This document shows positions 57,082 through 64,000 of a stretch of DNA of 64,000 nt, piece by piece. The translations under genes were made by a program, and so were the position numbers. The notes below the pieces were generated by a model. It worked only from the letters and a program-made list of their open reading frames with translations, was not told where the DNA came from and did no database searches. The stretch comes from JAFAXD01 sp963760435 (lineage in GTDB: Bacteria > Pseudomonadota > Alphaproteobacteria > Rhizobiales > Xanthobacteraceae). The DNA lies in contig CAVXDE010000018.1 of the NCBI GenBank assembly GCA_963760435.1, positions 62,001-126,000 on the forward strand, in the 5' to 3' direction. Numbering within the stretch: the stretch's first letter is position 1; each line of letters starts with the position of its first letter.

Positions 57082-57345
57082 ATGAACCAGATTGATAAGA
57101 TCAATATCCGCCGTATCGCACACGTGCTGGCTGCGGTGTGTGTCGCCCTGACAATCAGCGCCTCCCTGGCCGGTGCCTACGTGGCGGGCGAAACCGCGGC
57201 GGCTCCGATCGAGCGGACAAGCGACCAGGTCGACAGGACGAACAAGGCCGACTCGCTGCGCACCCCACGCAAGCCGGTTGAACGAGATGGCGCCAAACAG
57301 ATCGAGGCTCCGAAGGCCTTCGCTGCCCCACGCCTGCTTGCTTGA
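57082..57345 (+). CDS. Small exported hypothetical protein
   Basis: An 87-residue protein from the ATG at 57082. A hydrophobic segment (IAHVLAAVCVALTISASLAGAYVAG) acts as a signal peptide or anchor. The rest is polar and rich in Arg, Lys and Ala (TSDQVDRTNKADSLRTPRKPVERDG). No family recognised. Confidence 0.55.
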   Translation: MNQIDKINIRRIAHVLAAVCVALTISASLAGAYVAGETAAAPIERTSDQVDRTNKADSLRTPRKPVERDGAKQIEAPKAFAAPRLLA

Positions 57346-57430
57346 CTCCCCAGCTGCCGATCCAGATGCTACTCGGCGTCCGTGAGCCGCACCCTCATGC
57401 GGCACCGCGCGAGGATTAGCGGAGGATCCC

Positions 57431-57748
57431 ATGGCAGGCGAAGCAAGGACCAACATCGAGCTCGGTAAAGTCGGCGACAAGATCATCTTCGAGAACGATG
57501 CCATCCGGGTGTGGACCTTGTCGGTACCGCCGGGCGGCATCAAGCGCATGCACCGCCACGACCTGCCCTATCTGATCGTGCCGATGACCGGCGGCCGGGT
57601 CGAGTTGACGACCATCGATGGCCACGTGCGCTACGGTGAGGACAAGAAGGGCGAAGCGTTCTTCCTTCCCGCCGGCGAAACCCACCAGTTGCGCAATCTC
57701 AACGATCACGCCTACGACAACGTGCTGGTGGAATTGAAGAAGAGCTGA
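57431..57748 (+). CDS. Cupin-domain protein
   Basis: A 105-residue single-domain cupin. The first motif is GGIKRMHRHDLPYLIVPMTGG with metal-binding histidines; the second is KKGEAFFLPAGETHQLRNLND with the third His. Small cupins of this kind are dioxygenases, isomerases or sensors. It precedes the aldehyde dehydrogenase gene by about 75 bases, in which a degenerate piece of the palindromic repeat lies. Confidence 0.9.
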   Translation: MAGEARTNIELGKVGDKIIFENDAIRVWTLSVPPGGIKRMHRHDLPYLIVPMTGGRVELTTIDGHVRYGEDKKGEAFFLPAGETHQLRNLNDHAYDNVLVELKKS

Positions 57749-57756
57749 TCTATTCC

Positions 57757-57797
57757 TCAGCCCTCATCGTTCGAGATGCTTGGCCCCTCAGGACGAG
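57757..57797. repeat. Degenerate remnant of the composite palindromic repeat
   Basis: CCCTCATCGTTCGAGATGC followed by CCCCTCAGGACGAGG repeats, in shortened form, the CCTCATC...TCGAGA...CTCAGGATGAGG pieces of the elements at 10520 and 26003. The middle part is lost. It separates the cupin and dehydrogenase genes. Confidence 0.5.
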
Positions 57798-57821
57798 GAT
57801 CCAAACTCAACGGAGTCTCCC

Positions 57822-59255
57822 ATGTACACCGATGTTTCGTTATTGATCGATGGAAGCTGGCGACCGGCCGTCAGCGGCAAGACCATGGCTGTGCTCAATC
57901 CAGCGACGGGTGATCCGATCGGCAACGTGGCGCATGCGGAGAAGAGCGATCTCGATCTCGCGCTCAGCGCAGCGCAAAAGGGTTTTGAGCTCTGGCGCAA
58001 GGTGTCGGCGTATGATCGCTACAAGGTCATGCGCAAGGCGGCCGACAATCTGCGCGCCGACGCCGACGCGACCGCAACCAAGATGACCATGGAGCAGGGC
58101 AAGCCGCGCGGCGAAGCCAAGATGGAAGCATTGGCTGGCGCCGACATTATCGATTGGTTCGCCGAGGAAGGCCGCCGCACCTACGGCCGCACCATTCCGG
58201 CGCGCGCCGACGGCATCTATCAGCTCGAGATCAAACAGCCGGTCGGACCGGTGGCGGCCTTCACGCCGTGGAATTTCCCCATCAATCAGGCGGTGCGCAA
58301 GATCTCGGCGGCCGTCGCGACCGGCTGCTCCATCATCATCAAGGGCCCGGAAGAAACGCCGGCCTCCTGCGCGGCGCTGGTCGATGCGTTCGTGAAGGCC
58401 GGACTGCCGCCTGGCGTCATCAACCTCGTGTTCGGCGTGCCGGCGGAGATTTCGGCTTACCTCATTCCGCATCCGGTGATCCGCAAGATCTCCTTCACCG
58501 GCTCGACCGCCGTCGGCAAGCAGCTGGCGATGCTCGCCGGCGCGCACATGAAGCGCGTCACCATGGAGCTCGGCGGGCACGCACCGGCGATCGTATTTGG
58601 CGATGCCGATCTCGACGCCGCCGCCAAGATGCTGAGCGCCGCCAAGTTCCGCAATGCCGGCCAGGTCTGCGTGTCGCCGACACGGTTCATGGTGCAGAAG
58701 CCCGCGTACGACGAATTCGTCGGCAAGTTCGTCAACGCCGCCAAGGCCGTCAAAGTCGGCGACGGCATGGAGGAAGGAACCCGCATGGGGCCGCTCGCGC
58801 ATGCGCGCCGGCTCGATGCCATGGAGGCATTGGTCAGCGACGCCGTCGCCAAGGGCGCCAAGGTTGAAACCGGCGGCCGGCGCATCGGCAACAAGGGCTA
58901 TTTCTTCGAGCCGACGGTGCTGACCAACGTGCCGCACAGCGCCCGCATCATGAACGAGGAGCCGTTCGGTCCGATCGCCCTGGTGGCGCCGTTCGACAGT
59001 TTTGACGACGCGATCACAGAGGCCAACCGGCTCCGCTACGGGCTCGCGGCCTATGCCTATACGCGCTCGGCTAAGACCGCGGCCGCGCTCGGCCAAGCGA
59101 TCGAGAGCGGCATGGTGACGATCAATCATCTCGGGCTGGCTTTGCCGGAAGTGCCGTTCGGCGGCGTGAAGGATTCGGGCTACGGCACCGAGGGCGGCGC
59201 CGACGCGCTCGAGGCCTATCTGGTCACCAAGTTCGTCACGCAGATGAATGCGTGA
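57822..59255 (+). CDS. NAD(P)-dependent aldehyde dehydrogenase (succinate-semialdehyde type)
   Basis: A 477-residue enzyme from the ATG at 57822, with CGGAG upstream. The fold shows FTPWNFPINQAVRKISAAVATGCSIIIKGPEETP, ISFTGSTAVGKQL, the general-base Glu in MELGGHAPAIVF, the catalytic Cys in NAGQVCVSPTRF, and EPFGPIALVAPF. The pattern is closest to GabD-type succinate-semialdehyde dehydrogenases. It oxidises an aldehyde to a carboxylate; the downstream CoA synthetase could activate the acid. Confidence 0.92.
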   Translation: MYTDVSLLIDGSWRPAVSGKTMAVLNPATGDPIGNVAHAEKSDLDLALSAAQKGFELWRKVSAYDRYKVMRKAADNLRADADATATKMTMEQGKPRGEAKMEALAGADIIDWFAEEGRRTYGRTIPARADGIYQLEIKQPVGPVAAFTPWNFPINQAVRKISAAVATGCSIIIKGPEETPASCAALVDAFVKAGLPPGVINLVFGVPAEISAYLIPHPVIRKISFTGSTAVGKQLAMLAGAHMKRVTMELGGHAPAIVFGDADLDAAAKMLSAAKFRNAGQVCVSPTRFMVQKPAYDEFVGKFVNAAKAVKVGDGMEEGTRMGPLAHARRLDAMEALVSDAVAKGAKVETGGRRIGNKGYFFEPTVLTNVPHSARIMNEEPFGPIALVAPFDSFDDAITEANRLRYGLAAYAYTRSAKTAAALGQAIESGMVTINHLGLALPEVPFGGVKDSGYGTEGGADALEAYLVTKFVTQMNA

Positions 59256-59277
59256 TTGGAATTAAACCGGGGGGAAC

Positions 59278-59667
59278 ATGGACCACGATTTTCTGATGTT
59301 GCTGGCGCGCATCTGCTTGAGCGCCGTCTATCTCTACAGCGGCGTCGACAAGCTCCTGTGCTGGGACGACGGGCTCAAGTTCTGCCTCGAGTTCAAGATG
59401 CCGCAACCGAAGACCGTGCTCGCCGTCACCGCCATCATTCACGTGATCTGCGGCCTGATGGTGCTGTTCGGGTTCTACGCGCGCACCGGCGCGGTGATAT
59501 TGCTGCTGTTCACCATCGTGGCGACCTACTGGGTGCACAATCCGCTAGGCCGCACCGGTGACGATTTCCGCCGCGAGATGACGATCTCGCTCGAGCATCT
59601 GGCCATCATCGGCGGATTATTGCTGCTCGCCGCCGTCGGACCGGGAAGCCTTGCGCTGACGTCGTAA
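59278..59667 (+). CDS. DoxX family membrane protein
   Basis: A 129-residue protein with four membrane helices. It has ARICLSAVYLYSGVDKLLCWDDGLKFCLEFKMP, VTAIIHVICGLMVLFGFYARTGAVILLLFTIVATYWVHNP and a final GGLLLLAAVGPGSLAL. DoxX/YphA-like proteins act in sulfur or redox stress and quinone-linked processes. It is 22 bases downstream of the dehydrogenase gene, so it is likely cotranscribed. Confidence 0.88.
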   Translation: MDHDFLMLLARICLSAVYLYSGVDKLLCWDDGLKFCLEFKMPQPKTVLAVTAIIHVICGLMVLFGFYARTGAVILLLFTIVATYWVHNPLGRTGDDFRREMTISLEHLAIIGGLLLLAAVGPGSLALTS

Positions 59668-59689
59668 GCGACGCCAGCGCGGCACGCTC

Positions 59690-61820
59690 CTACTTCGTCA
59701 CGATCAGCGCATCGAGCGCGGTGACGCCCTGCCCTTTGGGGAGCGCCATCAGCGGGTTGATGTCGATCTCCTGGATCTCCGGCGCGGTCTGCATCAGGCG
59801 GCCGATCAGCGCGGCAGTGTGCGCTACGGCCTCAACATCAACGGCCGGCGCGCCGCGGAAGCCGCCCAGCAACTTGGCGCCCTGCAATTTGTTGAGCTCG
59901 TCAACGATCGCGCTCTCGGCGAGATCGGGCGGCAGCAGCCGCACGTCGCCCAGCGCCTCGATGAAGATACCGCCGAGCCCGACCAGCACAATCGGACCCC
60001 ATTCCGGATCACGCTTGGCGCCAACCACGAGTTCGAGCCCGCGCGCCGACATGCGCTCGACCAGCATGCCGTCGAGCTTCACCCCCGGCGCGGCCCGGGC
60101 GATGTTGTCGGTCATGGTTTGCCAGGCACGGCGCAGCGCCGCCTCGTCGGCGATGTTGAGCAGCACGCCGCCGGCTTCGGTCTTGTGCATCAGGGTCGCG
60201 GCCTGCGCCTTGAGCACCACCGGATAGCCGATGCGGCCCGCGGTCGCGACGGCTTCATCAACGGAGCGCGCGAGCGCGCCTTGCGGCACGGCGATCCCGG
60301 CTGCCGCCAGCACCTGCTTGCCGACCCATTCCGGCTGCGGACCTGAGCCGAGCTTCGGCATCCCGGCAAATGGCTTCGCCGCCTCCTGCGCGCGCGCGAC
60401 CGCGAGGTGCTTGCCGTAGGCCGTGACCTGCGCCATGGCGCGCAAGGCTGCGCTCCGAGGAGCGCGACAGGATGATGCGGTGCTCGCGCGCCAGCGCCAG
60501 AAACTCCGGCGCGAGCGGCGAGGTATCGCCCAGGATCGAGAACACCACCGGCTTCTTGTTGCCCTCCATCGCCTTGATCAGGCCCTTGATGTAGAGCACC
60601 GACTGCGCCGGTCCACCGACGGTGATCGAGATCACCAGGCTCCCGATCTCCGGATCGTCCAGCAATGTCTTGGCGCCGATGCCGACCAGCTCCGGCTGCC
60701 AGATCGGCTGCGTGGTCAGGTCGAGCGGATTGTTTGGATGCACGAACGCCGGCAGGTGCTGCCGCATGGTGGCGACGCTCTGCGGCGACAGCGGCGGCAC
60801 GTCGAAACCAATCGACTCGCAGAAGTCATGCGCGATCGCGCAGAACGCGCCCGAGAACGTCAGGATTCCTGGCCCCTTGCTGGGCGGGACCGGGAAGCGG
60901 GCGAGGATCTCCGCCGCATCCGCAAGTTCGTCGAGCGTCTCGACCATGGCGATGCCGGAGTGCGTCACCAGCGTCTGCATCACCGCGTAATCGCCGGCGA
61001 GCGCGCCGGTATGCGAACGCGCGGCCTCTTTGGCGCGGCTGCTGCGCCCGGGATGCATCAAAATGATCGGCTTGCCGGCGCGGCGCGCACGATTGGCCGC
61101 GGCCATGAACGCCGCCGGCCGGCGGATGTGCTCGACGTAGATCACGATGACGCTGGTGGCGGCATCCTCGGTAAAGAAATCGACGAAATCGACGATATCG
61201 AGCCCCGCCTCATTGCCAGGCGAGATCGTGTAGGAGGTCGGCAGGCCGCGCCCCTCGAAGGCCTGACGCAGATGCCCCATGAAACCGCCGCTCTGCGACA
61301 CCACCGCCAGCGCCGGATCGCGCGCACTCGCGACTTTCGGCACGACTGCCGCGTGGGCGAAGCCCGCCGTGAAGCCATCGACGTAGTTGGTGTAGCCGAG
61401 ACAGTTCGGACCAAGCAGCGCCACGTCGCCATCGCGTGCCATGGCCGAGAGCTCGTTCTGCAGCGGCCGCATCTCCTCGCTCACTTCGGCGAAGCCGGAG
61501 GAGAACACCACGGCGGCGCGCACCTTGCGGCGCACACAAGCAGCCAGCGCATCCTTCACGCCGGCGGCCGGGAGGGTGAAGATCGCCAGATCAATGCCCT
61601 CGGGGAGTTCATCGACGCTTTGCCGCACCGGGCGGCCGTCGATCTCGTTGGCGCGGCCAACCAGATGGACGTCGCCGGTAAAGTTGTTGACCTTGAGATT
61701 CTCGAGCACGGTCTGGCCGGCCGACCCTGCTTTGCTCGAGATGCCAACGATGGCCACCGAGTGCGGCCGCATCAACCGCCCGACTGCGGCAGCGCCGCTC
61801 GCACTGGTATGCATTTCCAA
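59690..61820 (-). CDS. Acyl-CoA synthetase, ADP-forming type (frameshifted)
   Basis: About 709 residues across two frames. The N-terminal frame shows the CoA-binding part (RPHSVAIVGISSKAGSAGQTVLENL), the succinyl-CoA-ligase-like domain (ALLGPNCLGYTNY, VSQSGGFMGHL, GNEAGLDIVDFVDFFTED), and a SRSSERSL end. One extra base near 60447-60453 shifts the frame; the second frame gives the ATP-grasp domain (VLKAQAATLMHKTEAGGVLLNI, VLVGLGGIFIEALGDVRLLPPDLAESAI, EIDINPLMALPKGQGV). It makes acyl-CoA and ADP. The gene is divergent from a thiolase gene, with under 100 bp between the starts. Confidence 0.9.
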
Positions 61821-61918
61821 ATGCCCCGATCTGTTGTGGTAAGCCGTTGCAAATGCTCTATATCGAGCGCGCCGGTCGGCAGCAAGTCGGGGCAGGAAGC
61901 AACAGGGAGAGCAGCATT

Positions 61919-63093
61919 ATGGCTTTGCGTGACGCCGCAATCGTCGGCTACGCGGAAACCAAGATCGTCGAGAAGAGCGATCGCGACGTCTGGGAAATCG
62001 GGGCGGAAGTGCTCGCAACACTGCTCGACCGGACCGGCTTCGAAAAAGGCGAGATCGACGGGCTGATCCTGTCCTCGTCCATGACCGGCGCGAGCAACGC
62101 GTTCTGGTCGCAGACCACCGCCGATCAACTCGGCCTCGAGCTCGATTTCTGCCAGACCGTGGACATCGGCGGCTGTTCGCCCACCGGCGCGCTCGCGCGC
62201 GCCACGGCGGCGCTGGATGCGGGTCTCGCGACCACCGTGTTCTGTCTCTATGCCGACACGCAAGTCGCCGAGAACAACAGCCGCCAGCGCTCATTCCAAG
62301 GGCGAGTGGACGGCGCCGCTGGGATACCTCGGCCCACCCGCCGCGTTCGGGCTTTTGAGCAAACGCTACGAGCACCAGTTCGGCCTCGACTATTCGGCGC
62401 TGGGCAAGCTCGCGGTGGCGCAGCGCGGGCATGCGCTGCTCAACGACCTCGCCTGCGAGAAGCTGCGCAAGCCGATCACCATCGAGGACTATCTCAACTC
62501 GCGCATGATCGCCGATCCGATCCGGCTCCTGGACAGCGTCATGGTCTGCGACGGCGGCAGCGGCCTTCTGGTGACCACGCGAAAACGCGCCAAACAAAAA
62601 GGCTTGAGCAAATTCGTGGTGCCGATCGGCTATGGCGAGCGCACCAACTTCCGCATCGCGGAAAACATCGTTGATGTCACCGAAAGCGGGCACTCGGTCG
62701 CCGGCAAGCGCGCGCTCGAGATGGCCGGCCTCGCGGCACGCGACATCGCCTCGTTCCATCCGTATGACGATTTCATCATCGCCATCATGATGCAGCTCGA
62801 GATGCTCGGCTTCTGCAAGCGCGGGCAAGGCTGCGCCTTCGTCAACGAGACGGACTTCACCCACACCGGCAACCTGCCGCTCAACACCAGCGGCGGGCAG
62901 ATTTCCGCCGGCCAGTGCCGGGCTCGCGGGCGGCGGCACCAACCTGGTCGAGGCGGTGCGCCAGTTGTTTGGCGAAGGCGGCAAACGGCAGGTCAGCAAT
63001 ACCAAGAACGCAGTTGTCACCGGGATCGGCGGCATTCCCTATGGCCGCAACTGGGCGACCAGCGTCGTCATGGTTCTGACCCCAGACGCGTGA
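61919..63093 (+). CDS. Thiolase-family protein (two frameshifts)
   Basis: About 390 residues, in three frames. Part one: RDAAIVGYAETKIVEKSDRDVWEI, QTVDIGGCSPTGALARATAALDAG. Near 62290-62300 the frame changes to SKGEWTAPLGYLGPPAAFGLLSKRYEHQF, LACEKLRKPITIEDYLNSRMIADPI and NTSGGQISAGQ. Near 62920 one extra base leads to GLAGGGTNLVEAVRQLFGEGG and IGGIPYGRNWATSVVMVL. This is the SCP2/thiolase-like lineage that accompanies DUF35 proteins in steroid and aromatic side-chain degradation; the position of the active-site Cys (VDIGGCSPTGA) is as expected. It is upstream of a DUF35 gene. Confidence 0.87.
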
Positions 63094-63100
63094 GGGAGAG

Positions 63101-63529
63101 ATGAGCGCACCATTGAACGATACGCTGAGCGTCAAACGCGAGGCGCCCAAACCGCGCAGCTACTCCAAGCCGTTCTGGGAGGCGACGCGCGAGAAGAAAC
63201 TGATCGTCCAGTACTGCCGCAAAACCGGCAAGTATCAGTTCTTCCCGCGCGCGACGAGCCTCTTCACCGGGCGGCCCGACCTCGAGTGGCGTGAAGTCTC
63301 AGGCAAAGGCGAGATCTTCTCCTACACGGTCGCGCGGCGCGCGCGCGAGCCGTTCCAGGGCCACGAGCCGTTCTTCATTGCCACCGTCACCCTCGACGTC
63401 GGGGTCAACGTGCTGGCGAATATCGTGCACTGCGAGCTCGATGAGATGCGCATCGGCCTACCCGTCAAGCCATTCTGGGCGCCGCTGCCTAACGGCACGC
63501 ATTTGTTGATGTTCGAGCCGGATCGCTAG
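63101..63529 (+). CDS. DUF35 / OB-fold acyl-CoA-associated protein
   Basis: A 142-residue protein with FWEATREKKLIVQYCRKTGKYQFFPR, a shortened rubredoxin-like zinc ribbon that keeps one Cys only, then an OB fold (GEIFSYTVARRAREPFQGHEPFFIATVTLDVGVNVLANIVH). Such proteins pair with thiolase-like partners, as here: the thiolase gene ends eight bases upstream, and the pair acts on acyl-CoA thioesters. The missing zinc ligands are notable. Confidence 0.88.
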   Translation: MSAPLNDTLSVKREAPKPRSYSKPFWEATREKKLIVQYCRKTGKYQFFPRATSLFTGRPDLEWREVSGKGEIFSYTVARRAREPFQGHEPFFIATVTLDVGVNVLANIVHCELDEMRIGLPVKPFWAPLPNGTHLLMFEPDR

Positions 63530-63566
63530 TACGATGACCAGCTAACGTCTCAGCCGGGGACGCGCC

Positions 63567-64000
63567 ATGCCGAAGATTTCTGCCGAGCGGCTGCACAAGA
63601 TCGGGGCGGCGTTGTTGGTGGGCGCCGGCGCGTCACAATCAGAGGCCGACACGGTCGCGCGCGGCTGCGTCAACGCCAACCTGGTCGGTCACGATTCGCA
63701 CGGCATCATCCTGATCCCGAGCTATGTGGAGCGCATCAAGGTTGGCCACATCGTGCCGGGCGCCCCGTTCGAGATCGTACAGGAATCGCCCACCACGACG
63801 GTGATCGACGGCCACTGGGGTTTTGGCTTCGTCGTCAACGAGCGGGCGATGCAGCTGACGATCGAGAAGGCCAAGACCACCAACGTCGCTGCGGCCACGG
63901 TGTATCGGCAGAGCCATGTCGGTCGCCTCGGCGCCTATCCGCTGATGGCCGCGCAGGCCGGCATGATCGGGATCGCTACGGCAGACTCGGGCCGCTCGCC
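63567..64000 (+). CDS. Ldh2/MDH2-family dehydrogenase, N-terminal part
   Basis: The gene runs off the right edge; 144 residues are visible. It begins MPKISAERLHKIGAALLVGAG and shows the family motif NLVGHDSHGIILIPSYVERIK, VIDGHWGFGFVVNERAMQLTIEKAK and HVGRLGAYPLMAAQAG. These enzymes (malate/(S)-lactate/ureidoglycolate dehydrogenase type) oxidise hydroxy acids with NAD(P)+. It follows the DUF35 gene by about 40 bases. The ATG at 63567 has a GGGGA run upstream. Confidence 0.88.
   Translation, partial: MPKISAERLHKIGAALLVGAGASQSEADTVARGCVNANLVGHDSHGIILIPSYVERIKVGHIVPGAPFEIVQESPTTTVIDGHWGFGFVVNERAMQLTIEKAKTTNVAAATVYRQSHVGRLGAYPLMAAQAGMIGIATADSGRS

Overview
The window is GC-rich chromosomal DNA that looks like a soil or rhizosphere alphaproteobacterium of the Hyphomicrobiales (Bradyrhizobium / Pseudolabrys / Rhodoplanes neighbourhood). 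The inference rests on the gene families, the many periplasmic solute receptors and the typical palindromic repeats of that group; no rRNA or tRNA gene and no phage or plasmid backbone was seen.

Layout. 1-3.7 kb (minus): a TRAP importer dctPQM, followed without any gap by a penicillin-acylase-family gene that leaves the left edge. 3.8-14.5 kb (minus): a secreted hypothetical protein, then a BMP-type purine/nucleoside ABC importer joined to xdhABC (xanthine dehydrogenase), which reads as an import-and-oxidise purine module. 14.6-15.3 kb: an AbrB/PIN toxin-antitoxin pair with a perfect operator palindrome. 15.4-32.7 kb: a mosaic of solute receptors (LivK-like, TAXI, COG2984, DctP, Bug), a COG2984-type ABC importer, a fused TRAP permease, and enzymes for organic acids, amides and aromatics (Ntn amide hydrolase, FAH-fold hydrolase, class C beta-lactamase-like hydrolase, UbiD decarboxylase, Rieske oxygenase). 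32.7-37.8 kb: an eroded stretch with a truncated TPR gene next to an IS1182-like transposase remnant, a receptor relic, a CBS protein and a flavoprotein hydroxylase. 38-42.5 kb: zwf, an aldo/keto reductase, and a small Rieske protein with an amidohydrolase. 42.5-45.1 kb: an amidase gene bracketed by two diverged copies of a non-coding element. 45.2-57.4 kb: a second FAH-fold enzyme, a Bug receptor, a two-component system, a quinone-reductase-like enzyme, a ROK protein and several small secreted proteins. 57.4-64 kb: cupin, succinate-semialdehyde-type dehydrogenase, DoxX, an ADP-forming acyl-CoA synthetase, and a divergent thiolase / DUF35 / Ldh2 cluster.

Functional theme: high-affinity uptake of many small organic acids, amides and purines, followed by hydrolysis, decarboxylation, oxygenation and CoA activation. 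Several receptors stand alone without permeases.

Two points deserve attention. First, the paired element at 42530-42964 and 44512-45087, built on repeated GTCATCTATG / AATCTATGC words, is not explained by any coding gene and is the best candidate for something undescribed. Second, nine genes carry single-base frameshifts (ten in all) although both flanking frames stay well conserved; this looks more like residual sequencing indels than decay, so those entries are given as one gene with the break marked.
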